Part shown: positions 1 to 6,145 of the stretch, piece by piece
Numbering within the stretch: the stretch's first letter is position 1
Layout: every line of letters begins with the position of its first letter
NCBI GenBank assembly: GCA_034173665.1
Contig: JAXFDG010000140.1
Location: 1-7,632, forward strand
DNA length: 7,632 bases
Source of the DNA: Arcanobacterium_A sp034173665
GTDB lineage: Bacteria; Actinomycetota; Actinomycetes; Actinomycetales; Actinomycetaceae
Reading direction: 5' to 3'
Program-made: the position numbers and the translations under genes
The notes under the pieces: generated by a model
The model's database searches: none
What the model was told of the DNA's origin: nothing
Seen by the model: only the letters and a program-made list of their open reading frames with translations

Positions 1-1
1 A

Positions 2-286
2 GTACTAGCCTCAGGGGAGTTTGTGAGATTTAAAGATTTGAAAGCCTCAGTCGAAGGGATTTCTCCGAAAGTTTTAACGGAAACGCTACGTTCGATGGAG
101 CGCGATGGTCTTGTTGAGAGGGCAGTAACTCCGAGTGTTCCGCCACGTGTTGATTATCGCCTAACGGATCTTGGATTGACTACAGTTCCGCCGTTAGCCG
201 CACTGCGGATTTGGGCTGAGGAGCATTTGCAAGAAGTGCAGGAAAATCGAGACCAGTATGATCGGCGGCAATTATTGAACCAGTAG
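2..286 (+). CDS. HxlR-family winged-helix transcriptional regulator, 5' end missing
   Basis: This is the C-terminal 94 residues of a DNA-binding regulator; the reading frame is open to the first base of the window, so the true start lies upstream. The visible part follows the HxlR winged-helix pattern in order: a Gly-Glu-Phe-x-Arg-Phe-x-Asp-Leu stretch, then GISPKVLTETLRSMERDGLV (recognition-helix region), then the wing with VPPRVDYRLTDLG, and a closing helix with Leu-Arg-Ile-Trp. HxlR proteins are usually 100-130 residues, so only the first helix or so is missing. An internal GTG at 23 could be mistaken for a start, but conserved family sequence precedes it. Family members often sense redox or electrophile stress and usually control a neighbouring gene; the esterase downstream is on the same strand after a 138-base gap, but nothing visible links them. 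The target and the signal are unknown. Confidence 0.88.
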   Translation, partial: VLASGEFVRFKDLKASVEGISPKVLTETLRSMERDGLVERAVTPSVPPRVDYRLTDLGLTTVPPLAALRIWAEEHLQEVQENRDQYDRRQLLNQ

Positions 287-379
287 CGAAAGAAACTGGT
301 ATAAGAAAACTCAATTACTGATTAAAATTAACTAGTAGCTGCCAAGGATCAGAGTTGATTGCGTGGCGGTAATTGTTGG

Positions 380-408
380 TTGACTATTTTGCGCGAATGA
401 AATAGTTT
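380..408 (+). promoter_or_regulatory. Possible promoter of the CE7 esterase gene
   Basis: A TTGACT box at 380-385 matches five of six bases of the housekeeping -35 consensus. It is followed after exactly 17 bases by TAGTTT at 403-408, a weak -10. If used, transcription would start near 415, inside the Shine-Dalgarno-like GGGGAAG at 411-417, giving an almost leaderless mRNA for the ATG at 425. Near-leaderless transcripts are common in actinobacteria, but this conflict also weakens the call. Only the -35 box is convincing. Confidence 0.3.
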
Positions 409-424
409 GCGGGGAAGAGTGAGA

Positions 425-1411
425 ATGGCGTTAAGTGATTTAACTTTGGCGGAGCTTCAGGAATTTCGTCCAGAGGTAGAAGAACCAAAAGATTTTGATG
501 ATTTTTGGGCGTACCAACTTGCGCAAGCGCGGGCTAAGTCTAAGGCGGCAGTAATTGAGAAAGCAGAAGTTTCTGATTTCCTAACCACTGTTCGGGCTAG
601 TGATATTACGTTTTCTGGGTTTGCTGGAGACCCAGTAAAAGCGTGGCTCCTTTCTGGGGCGCAGACCCCGAAAGACGCTCCGGTGGTTGTTGAATTTCTG
701 GGATACGGCGGAGGTCGAGGTGACGTTTTAGAGTGGCTACCTTTTTCTGCGGCAGGATTTCATCATTTAGTGATGGATACTAGAGGACAGGGAAGCCATT
801 GGGGTTCTGGTGGAAACACCCCAGACCCGCATGGTTCTGGCCCGGCTGCTACTGGCATGATGACAAGAGGGATAGAAAGTCCAGAGACGTACTATTACAC
901 GCGTTTGGTTGTGGATGCAGTACGAGCTGTTGATGCGGCACATGAAATTTTCCCTGAATCAAATGTGTATCTTACAGGCATGAGTCAGGGTGGTGGATTA
1001 GCTATTGCTGCAGCTAACTTGGGTGAAAGAGTGGCTGGGTTGATGGCGAACGTGGCATTCTTATGTAACTTTCGGCGGGCTGTTGAGATTACTGAAGAAA
1101 AGCCATTTATCGAAATTACTCGCTACCTAAGCGTGCATCGTCAAGCTGAAGCGCAAGTATTCAAAACCCTTAGTTATATTGACGGGGTAAACCATGCTCG
1201 ACGAATTGGAATTCCAGCGCTGTTTTCGGTAGGTTTGTGCGACACAGTAGTCCCACCTTCTACAACCTACACAGCATTTAACTATCTCGGAGAAAAAGTT
1301 GGGCGTAATCCAGAAACGATAATGGAAGTCTATGCGTACAACAATCATGAGGGTGGCGGCTTTGCTCAGATTCGTCGGCAAATTGAATGGATTAAGCAGC
1401 TAGAGCAGTAG
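425..1411 (+). CDS. CE7-family acetyl xylan esterase / cephalosporin C deacetylase
   Basis: This is an alpha/beta-hydrolase that removes acetyl groups from small acetylated substrates such as xylo-oligosaccharides. It has no signal peptide and is predicted to be cytoplasmic. Numbered from the ATG at 425 (328 residues, close to the usual 315-330), it has the three CE7 signatures: RGQ at 120-122 within MDTRGQGS, the nucleophile elbow GMSQGG with Ser187, and the His-Glu motif with His308. Asp273 in GLCDTVVPPS completes the catalytic triad. The N-terminus (DLTLAELQEF, then P-x-DFDDFW) is typical of the family. The frame extends upstream to a TTG at 407 and a GTG at 419, but GGGGAAG at 411-417 is well placed for the ATG and family homology begins there. 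It is a single-gene unit ended by a hairpin at 1461-1489. The natural substrate cannot be read from the sequence; CE7 enzymes are broad. The class call is firm, the physiological role open. Confidence 0.93.
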   Translation: MALSDLTLAELQEFRPEVEEPKDFDDFWAYQLAQARAKSKAAVIEKAEVSDFLTTVRASDITFSGFAGDPVKAWLLSGAQTPKDAPVVVEFLGYGGGRGDVLEWLPFSAAGFHHLVMDTRGQGSHWGSGGNTPDPHGSGPAATGMMTRGIESPETYYYTRLVVDAVRAVDAAHEIFPESNVYLTGMSQGGGLAIAAANLGERVAGLMANVAFLCNFRRAVEITEEKPFIEITRYLSVHRQAEAQVFKTLSYIDGVNHARRIGIPALFSVGLCDTVVPPSTTYTAFNYLGEKVGRNPETIMEVYAYNNHEGGGFAQIRRQIEWIKQLEQ

Positions 1412-1460
1412 TTTTGTAGCTTGACTTATATTTCAGCCTTAAACAGTGACTTTATAGCTT

Positions 1461-1489
1461 GGGGAAGATTTATTTACTGAATCTTCCCC
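1461..1489 (+). terminator. Intrinsic terminator after the esterase gene
   Basis: A perfect 10-bp stem, GGGGAAGATT at 1461-1470 with AATCTTCCCC at 1480-1489, encloses a 9-base loop. A partly T-rich tail (TTGCTTGTGT) follows on the plus strand. It lies 49 bases after the esterase stop. The minus-strand reading lacks a T-run, so it serves the esterase and not the convergent tRNA-Gly gene. Confidence 0.7.
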
Positions 1490-1565
1490 TTGCTTGTGTA
1501 GGAGCGGATCTTCCTCTCAATTATTGAAAAAGTGATTTTCGGGGGTGCGCAAAGATTTCGGGGGG

Positions 1566-1584
1566 GGATATAAAGAGCGGGAAT
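1566..1584 (-). repeat. Truncated second copy of the tRNA-Gly 3' end and trailer
   Basis: GGATATAAAGAG at 1566-1577 is repeated exactly at 1622-1633, directly against the 3' end of tRNA-Gly. In both places CGGGAAT follows: immediately in this copy (1578-1584), and after a 9-base interval (1634-1642, the discriminator, acceptor strand and one T-stem base) in the intact gene (1643-1649). The shared 12+7 bases therefore look like a duplicate of the tRNA T-arm and trailer with nine bases deleted. A run of eight G (1560-1567) abuts the outer end. The pattern is seen directly; the duplication origin is inferred. Confidence 0.5.
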
Positions 1585-1633
1585 TACTGATATTGGTGCT
1601 CAGGGAGGTGTTTTGCTAGGAGGATATAAAGAG

Positions 1634-1704
1634 AGCGAGTGACGGGAATCGAACCCGCGTCATCTGCTTGGAAGGCAGAGGCTTTACCATTAAGCTACAC
1701 TCGC
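1634..1704 (-). tRNA. tRNA-Gly (anticodon UCC)
   Basis: Read on the minus strand, the 71-nt gene folds into a complete cloverleaf. The acceptor stem is GCGAGTG with CACTCGC and a U discriminator. The D arm is GCTT-AATGGTA-AAGC. The anticodon stem TCTGC/GCAGA encloses loop CTTCCAA, giving anticodon UCC. The T arm has loop TTCGATT. CCA is not encoded (the next bases are CTC), so the 3' end must be added after trailer removal. It decodes GGA and GGG by wobble. It is divergent from tRNA-Pro and convergent with the esterase gene. No clear intrinsic terminator lies downstream of it. Confidence 0.97.
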
Positions 1705-1725
1705 GTTGCTGTTGCCAGCTGTATG

Positions 1726-1754
1726 AGTTTAACAAGAAAAAACTACTTCTGCAA
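1726..1754 (-). promoter_or_regulatory. Candidate promoter of tRNA-Gly
   Basis: On the minus strand TTGCAG (plus coordinates 1749-1754) is followed after 17 bases by TAAACT (1726-1731). This matches three of six and four of six consensus bases. Transcription would start about 14 bases before the tRNA. The spacing is ideal and the distance is right, but both boxes are imperfect. Confidence 0.4.
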
Positions 1755-1795
1755 AAGTCAAATAATAGTTTTCTGGGTCACACTATTTCGCTGAG

Positions 1796-1825
1796 TTGCT
1801 ATAGGTGCAGTTCATGGTCTAAGAT
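1796..1825 (+). promoter_or_regulatory. Candidate promoter of tRNA-Pro
   Basis: TTGCTA at 1796-1801 and TAAGAT at 1820-1825 are separated by 18 bases. The -10 box matches four of six consensus bases and ends 10 bases before the first tRNA base, so the leader would be only a few nucleotides. This short leader is usual for a single tRNA gene trimmed by RNase P. Confidence 0.5.
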
Positions 1826-1835
1826 TTATCGAGCA

Positions 1836-1912
1836 CGGGGTATGGCGCAGGTTGGTAGCGCGTCCGCTTTGGGAGCGGAAGGCCGTGGGTTCAAATCCCG
1901 CTACCCCGACCA
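1836..1912 (+). tRNA. tRNA-Pro (anticodon UGG), CCA encoded
   Basis: The 77-nt gene starts with the C1 typical of bacterial tRNA-Pro. The acceptor stem is CGGGGTA with TACCCCG, followed by discriminator A and an encoded CCA at 1910-1912. The D arm contains GGCGCAGGTTGGTAGCGC-like pairing. The anticodon stem TCCGC/GCGGA encloses loop TTTGGGA, giving UGG, and the T loop is TTCAAAT. It decodes CCN, mainly CCA and CCG. Unlike its divergent neighbour tRNA-Gly, it carries CCA in the gene. A strong terminator starts five bases after it, so it is a single-gene unit. Confidence 0.97.
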
Positions 1913-1916
1913 TCTA

Positions 1917-1958
1917 GGGTTACTTTTGTGATTTGAATACACAAAAGTAACCCTTTTT
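1917..1958 (+). terminator. Strong intrinsic terminator of tRNA-Pro
   Basis: A perfect 14-bp stem joins GGGTTACTTTTGTG (1917-1930) to its reverse complement at 1940-1953, across a 9-base loop. TTTTT at 1954-1958 follows. The position directly after the tRNA CCA end makes its role clear. Confidence 0.93.
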
Positions 1959-2125
1959 GTTTCAATAAAGTAATCTTTTTCAATATCAACTACTACCACG
2001 GTTGTTTCTGCGTTAATTAACAAACAAGCAAAATACAGCACGGTCTAATTGCGATATCCAAGCGTTGTAGTCGTCTTAAAGTTGAAGATTTGTATCGACG
2101 TCGTCGCTTGGAAGAGGTAAAGAAG

Positions 2126-3445
2126 ATGAATGCTCCGCTATATGATAATGCTGGCAAACGGCAGCGCCGTCGTTCGATATTTATTGCAGCTAGTGGAACG
2201 ATAGTTGAATGGTTTGATTACTCACTCTTTTTCTACCTAGCTACTGCTCTTAGTCAAACTTTCTATCCGGGCATGGATAATTCAGTTCTCTTAGTTCTTG
2301 CCACCGGTGCAGTCGGTTTCCTTTTCCGCCCGCTTGGAGCGATTGTTTTTGGGCATATTGGCGACACTAAAGGGCGCACTGTTGCTCTCGTAGCCTCAGC
2401 GGGGCTGATGTCGCTTGCGATGTTAGGTATCGCTCTTATGCCCGGCTATGCCACATTAGGTATCTGGGGTGGAATAGGTGTGCTGGCTTTGCGAGCACTC
2501 GCTGGTTTCTCGGTAGGGGCAGAATATACCGGAATTATGGTTTACCTTATGGAGAGTGCTTCTCCGAAACGCCGTGGACTTACTGCTAGTTGGGCTAGTG
2601 CAAATTCTGAAGTTGGAGCACTACTTGCCGTTGGCTCAGCCGCTTTGACTGGCGCTATTGTGGGAACTGAAGCGCTTAACGAATGGGCCTGGCGAATTCC
2701 GTTTGGGGTAGGAGCTCTTCTCGCAGCTGGGATGATTCCATTACGTCGTTATATGGTTGAGAGCCCGGTTATGCATACTGTTCAAGATTCTTCCCAAAAT
2801 ACTGCGCAGGCTTCGCCATTGCGTGCAGCACTACAGAATCAACGGCGGGCAGTGATTGTTAGTTTTCTTATTTCTATGGTTGGCTCAGCTACGTATTTTT
2901 TGACTATTACTTATTTGCCAACCTACGTAGAGACAGTCCACGGACAAGGTACGCAGACAGCTTTGAATTATGGGGTTTTGGCAGCTTTTGCTGCTATTCT
3001 TGTTACTCCTTTATTCGGTCTCGCCTCAGATTATTTTGGGCGCCGGCGCACTTTTGTGGGAATTCTTATTTTGGTTTTACTATTAGCGATTCCCGGGTAT
3101 TGGTTGCTTTCATCCACTGCACTCTGGGTGATCGCACTGGCTGTTGTGGTGCTTGCAGTCCCGGCAGCGGGTTGGTCTGCAGTCGCAGCAGCAGCTGTTC
3201 CGGAGCAGTTTGAAGTTCGCGGGCGGTACTCTGGAATGGCTGTCGGATATAACTTAGCCACTGTTATTTTTGGTGGACTCACTCCATCAATTGTTACCTG
3301 GCTAACGCAAACTACTGGTGATGCTCTCACTCCAGCTTATTATGCGAGCATCATTGCGCTTTTGGGTGGAATTCCAGCACTCATCTTGCTGGTTGATCGG
3401 GTTCGTCCTGGGGCTAAATCGATAACTCCGCTAGACCAAGAATGA
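2126..3445 (+). CDS. MFS transporter, metabolite:proton symporter (MHS) type
   Basis: This is an integral membrane secondary transporter of 439 residues with about 12 hydrophobic helices; it probably imports a small organic acid or zwitterion with protons. Family marks, numbered from the ATG at 2126, are: SGTIVEWFDYSLFF at 23-36 in helix 1, which is the MHS signature (ProP, KgtP and ShiA have a similar E-W-Y/F-D); the loop 2-3 motif G-H-I-G-D-x-K-G-R-T at 76-85; Arg-Ala-Leu-x-Gly-Phe-x-x-Gly-x-Glu at 123-133; and the loop 8-9 copy with DYFGRRR at 302-308. A basic cytoplasmic N-terminus (KRQRRR) precedes helix 1, and the central loop at about 205-242 divides the halves. The frame opens at a TTG at 2090, but AGAGG at 2113-2117 sits eight bases before the ATG. 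It is a single gene between the tRNA-Pro terminator and the tig leader. I could not find a convincing promoter in 1959-2125 or a terminator after the stop. The substrate is unknown. Confidence 0.92.
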   Translation: MNAPLYDNAGKRQRRRSIFIAASGTIVEWFDYSLFFYLATALSQTFYPGMDNSVLLVLATGAVGFLFRPLGAIVFGHIGDTKGRTVALVASAGLMSLAMLGIALMPGYATLGIWGGIGVLALRALAGFSVGAEYTGIMVYLMESASPKRRGLTASWASANSEVGALLAVGSAALTGAIVGTEALNEWAWRIPFGVGALLAAGMIPLRRYMVESPVMHTVQDSSQNTAQASPLRAALQNQRRAVIVSFLISMVGSATYFLTITYLPTYVETVHGQGTQTALNYGVLAAFAAILVTPLFGLASDYFGRRRTFVGILILVLLLAIPGYWLLSSTALWVIALAVVVLAVPAAGWSAVAAAAVPEQFEVRGRYSGMAVGYNLATVIFGGLTPSIVTWLTQTTGDALTPAYYASIIALLGGIPALILLVDRVRPGAKSITPLDQE

Positions 3446-3516
3446 TGCAAGTTTTCTTTTCGGTGGCACAACTCTTCCTTTTGCTTTCTGCTGTGGTTAC
3501 TCTCATGGTTGAAAAA

Positions 3517-3546
3517 TAGGCAAAATCCTTGGAATTTGTTTAGAAT
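3517..3546 (+). promoter_or_regulatory. Weak candidate promoter for tig
   Basis: TAGGCA at 3517-3522 (four of six) and TAGAAT at 3541-3546 (five of six) are 18 bases apart. This would give a leader of about 175 bases before the GTG at 3729. The -10 box is good, but for a gene whose codon use suggests high expression the -35 is poor. A small hairpin (GCACA-GTATG-TGTGC, 3548-3562) lies at the expected start point. Confidence 0.3.
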
Positions 3547-3728
3547 TGCACAGTATGTGTGCTGTAAATCAGTGCAAGAAATGTTCTTCATTTCAAATGC
3601 CATTCTTCTCTGACTCTATTTTGGGAATTGTGCGGCAATCAGAAATGTTGCGAACTGCTCTTGCCTAGGTTTGGAGCAAAATGGCGGAACAAGCCGCCTC
3701 CGAAGAACTCATGAGTGGAGTAATCTCA

Positions 3729-5279
3729 GTGAAGAATTCTGTTGAATACCTCAGCGAAACTCGCGCCAAGCTCGAAGTTGCAGTATCGGCTGAAGAATTT
3801 AAGCCAGCTTACGATAAGGCTGCTAAGGAACTTTCGAAGAAGGTTAATGTTCCTGGTTTCCGTCCAGGCAAGGCACCACTTCGCGTGCTGGAAGCAACCA
3901 TCGGCAAGGGCTACATCCTTGAGCAGGCGATTAATGACAATCTTGACACCTACTACCAGCAGGTAATGGTGGAAAACGGCTTGAAGCCAATGGCACGTCC
4001 AGAAGTTTCAATCGATGAAGTTCCAGAAATGGCTGGAGCAAAGGACGAAACCGAACTTAAGTTCGTGGTTGAAGTTGACGTTGCTCCAGAAATTTCCCTT
4101 CCAAACCCAGCTTCAATCGTGATTGAAGTACCTTCTACCGAAGTTTCTGAGGACGACGTCGAGGCCGCACTCACCGATCTCCGTGAGCGTTTTGCTTCCC
4201 TTACCGATGTAAAGCGTAAGGCTAAGGAAGGCGACTACCTCAATATTGATCTCGTTGCCACCATCGGTGATGAAGAAGTTGACGACATGGCTGGCGTTTC
4301 CTACCGTCTCGGTGAAGGAAATATGCTTGAAGGTCAGGATGAGGCACTTACCGGTGTAAAGGCTGGCGACGTTGTTGAATTTACTTCCAAGCTTGCTGGT
4401 GGTGAGCATGAAGGTGAAGAAGCAACCGTGAAGGTAACTGTAAACTCGGTAAAGGAATCTGTACTTCCTGAGGCAGACGACGAGTTCGCACAACTTGCTT
4501 CTGAATTTGATACCATCGATGAACTTAAGGCAGATCTTCGTGAAACTGCTGGTAAGTCAAAGGCTAATGAGCAGCTTTTCGGTGCAGAGCAGAAGCTAAT
4601 TGACGAACTTCTCAAGCGCGCAGACTTCCCGGTTCCTGCAGGAACTGTTGAAGAAGAAGTGCTTCGTCACCTTGAAGGTGAAGGTAAGGCAGCAGACGAC
4701 GAGCACGGCAATGAAGTTCGTGAAGATGTTGAAAAGCAGCTCAAGCTTCAGCTTCTTCTCGATGCATATGCAGAAGGTTTCGCAGTTGAGGTTGGTCAGG
4801 AAGATCTTCTTAACTTCCTAATGCAGCAGGCACAGATGTATGGCATGAATCCGAATGACTTCATTCAGGCCGTTGTGCAATCTGGACAGATTAACGCTTT
4901 TGCTGGTGAACTAGCTCGTAACAAGGCAGTTATTGCTGCAATGCGTTTGACCAAGGTTGTAGACGACAAGGGTAATGACGTAGACGTAACCGCAGTTTTG
5001 GGTGAAGCTCCAGAAGGTCAGGTTATTCCAGAATTCGATGCGCCATTAACACGTAAGATTTCTAAGTCGGCAGCAAAGGCTGAAAAGCCAGCAAAGAAGG
5101 CAGCAAAGGCTGAGGAAAAGACGGAAGAAGCTGTGGCATCAGCTGAAGAAATTTCCGCTCCAGCAAAGTCTGCGCTAAAGGCTGAGTGGGTTGCTTATCG
5201 CGTGGCCACTGGTGAACTTACTGAAGCTGCTGCAAAGAAGCTCACGAAAGATGAACTGATTGAATTCAAGGCTGAATAA
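3729..5279 (+). CDS. tig: Trigger factor, ribosome-associated chaperone and prolyl isomerase
   Basis: Trigger factor binds the ribosome by the tunnel exit and shelters nascent chains. In the 516-residue form, residues 1-120 are the ribosome-binding domain, with the signature GFRPGKAP at 43-50. Residues about 160-245 are the FKBP-like prolyl isomerase domain. Residues about 250-425 form the helical chaperone arms. The last 75 residues are extra: a Lys/Ala/Glu-rich linker (441-480) and a short module, KAEWVAYRVATGELTEAAAK, ending in LTKDELIEF. The start is chosen at the GTG because VKNSVEYLSETRAKLEV is where actinobacterial proteins begin and GGAG at 3717-3720 lies eight bases before it. In-frame ATGs at 3681 (GGAG only four bases upstream) and 3711 would add 16 or 6 residues. 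Codon use is strongly biased: nearly every Lys is AAG (one AAA seen, at 5247), unlike clpP1 and clpX, which suggests high expression. A terminator separates it from clpP1. Confidence 0.96.
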   Translation: MKNSVEYLSETRAKLEVAVSAEEFKPAYDKAAKELSKKVNVPGFRPGKAPLRVLEATIGKGYILEQAINDNLDTYYQQVMVENGLKPMARPEVSIDEVPEMAGAKDETELKFVVEVDVAPEISLPNPASIVIEVPSTEVSEDDVEAALTDLRERFASLTDVKRKAKEGDYLNIDLVATIGDEEVDDMAGVSYRLGEGNMLEGQDEALTGVKAGDVVEFTSKLAGGEHEGEEATVKVTVNSVKESVLPEADDEFAQLASEFDTIDELKADLRETAGKSKANEQLFGAEQKLIDELLKRADFPVPAGTVEEEVLRHLEGEGKAADDEHGNEVREDVEKQLKLQLLLDAYAEGFAVEVGQEDLLNFLMQQAQMYGMNPNDFIQAVVQSGQINAFAGELARNKAVIAAMRLTKVVDDKGNDVDVTAVLGEAPEGQVIPEFDAPLTRKISKSAAKAEKPAKKAAKAEEKTEEAVASAEEISAPAKSALKAEWVAYRVATGELTEAAAKKLTKDELIEFKAE

Positions 5280-5310
5280 TCTTTGAATTTATAGCGATAC
5301 CAAAAATTTG

Positions 5311-5360
5311 AAAGGGTGTTGGTGAGAGTGAAAAATGCTCTCACTAACACCCTTTTAACT
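5311..5360 (+). terminator. Strong intrinsic terminator after tig
   Basis: An 18-bp stem (5311-5328 with 5338-5355), interrupted only by one G-T wobble at 5321/5345, carries a 9-base loop. It runs into TTTTAACTTT. It lies 31 bases after the tig stop, so tig is closed off before the clpP operon. Confidence 0.93.
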
Positions 5361-5390
5361 TTAGATACTTCGATTAAGTAATTATCCCTG

Positions 5391-5401
5391 CGCCCAAAGC
5401 G
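5391..5401 (+). promoter_or_regulatory. Probable ClgR operator upstream of clpP1-clpP2
   Basis: CGCCCAAAGCG fits the core CGCYNANRGCG, recalled from the Corynebacterium glutamicum ClgR consensus, at every position; A/T-rich flanks are present on the right side (AAA) but not the left. ClgR is the actinobacterial activator of clp genes. The site is 78 bases before the clpP1 start. If TAATCT at 5443-5448 is the -10 box, the operator centre is near -59, where an activator would sit, and the lack of a good -35 box is what an activated promoter would show. The match is seen; the function is inferred. Confidence 0.55.
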
Positions 5402-5478
5402 AAAGAGCCCTGTGATTCGGGGAAAAGTGGCACGGCGTCGGTTAATCTTAGAGTGGTAAATAAATTGAAGGGTGAACC

Positions 5479-6120
5479 GTGAATAACGAACCGATGATGG
5501 CGCGAGAAGCGCATGATGGCCTCGGCCTTGGCGATTCTATTTACAATCGCTTACTTAAAGAACGTATTATTTGGCTCGGCAGTGATGTGCGCGATGATAA
5601 TGCAAATTTGATTTGTGCGCAGCTGCTTTTACTTGCTGCAGATGATCCAGAGAAGGATATTTATCTGTATATTAATTCGCCTGGTGGCTCTGTAACTGCA
5701 GGTATGGCTATTTTCGACACCATGGAATACATTAAACCTGATGTGGCAACTGTGGGGATGGGCTTAGCTGCATCTATGGGGCAATTCTTGCTTTCAGCAG
5801 GCGCGAAAGGGAAGCGCTATATTACTCCACATACCCGAGTCCTAATGCATCAACCTTTGGGCGGAGCTGGTGGTACAGCTGCTGAAATTCGGATTAATGC
5901 AGATTTAATTTTGCAAATGAAGCAAGAACTTTCCGAACTTAATGCAAAGCACACCGGTAAGAGTGTGGAACAGATTCTTGAAGATTCTGATCGCGATCAC
6001 TGGTTCACTGCTCAAGAGGCAGTGGAATATGGATTTGCTGACCACATTATCTCAAATGCTTCAGCTGTGATTGGTGGTGGCGGAATCTCTGGCCATCAAG
6101 AAACTGCAGAATCTAACTAA
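5479..6120 (+). CDS. clpP1: ATP-dependent Clp protease proteolytic subunit ClpP1
   Basis: This is a serine peptidase (family S14) of 213 residues that stacks as a seven-membered ring with ClpP2 to form the degradation chamber used by ClpX and ClpC. The catalytic triad is intact: Ser99 in GLAASMGQ, His124 in VLMHQPLGG, and Asp173 in DRDHWFTA. The YINSPGGSV strand at 64-72 is the family oxyanion-hole region. The GTG start at 5479 has GAAGG ending six bases before it; an in-frame ATG at 5494 would shorten the protein by five residues. The first 20 or so residues are probably a propeptide, as in other ClpPs. It is the first gene of a two-gene unit with clpP2, 25 bases apart, with a putative ClgR operator upstream. 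Assignment as ClpP1 rests on order and on the more standard short N-terminus. Confidence 0.96.
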   Translation: MNNEPMMAREAHDGLGLGDSIYNRLLKERIIWLGSDVRDDNANLICAQLLLLAADDPEKDIYLYINSPGGSVTAGMAIFDTMEYIKPDVATVGMGLAASMGQFLLSAGAKGKRYITPHTRVLMHQPLGGAGGTAAEIRINADLILQMKQELSELNAKHTGKSVEQILEDSDRDHWFTAQEAVEYGFADHIISNASAVIGGGGISGHQETAESN

Positions 6121-6145
6121 CAGTAACCCGAAGAAAGGAAATCAG

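Noticed and set aside
1127..1381. Minus-strand open frame inside the esterase gene
   Set aside because: It lies wholly antisense to a clearly conserved gene and its product has no recognisable family feature.
1668..1931. Plus-strand open frame spanning both tRNA genes
   Set aside because: It runs through the tRNA-Gly, divergent promoter, tRNA-Pro and terminator, which explain the sequence fully.
3031..3603. Two minus-strand frames over the MFS 3' end and the tig leader
   Set aside because: The one at 3031-3330 is a shadow of the MFS gene. The one at 3340-3603 starts in the gap but has no family signature and mostly overlaps MFS coding sequence antisense.
4113..4493. A 126-residue antisense frame within tig
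   Set aside because: The strong codon bias of tig creates long antisense frames; the product shows no known motif.
6071..6145. Upstream TTG extension of clpP2 overlapping clpP1
   Set aside because: The ATG at 6146 has a strong Shine-Dalgarno and the family N-terminus starts there; the extension is clpP1 sequence in another frame.
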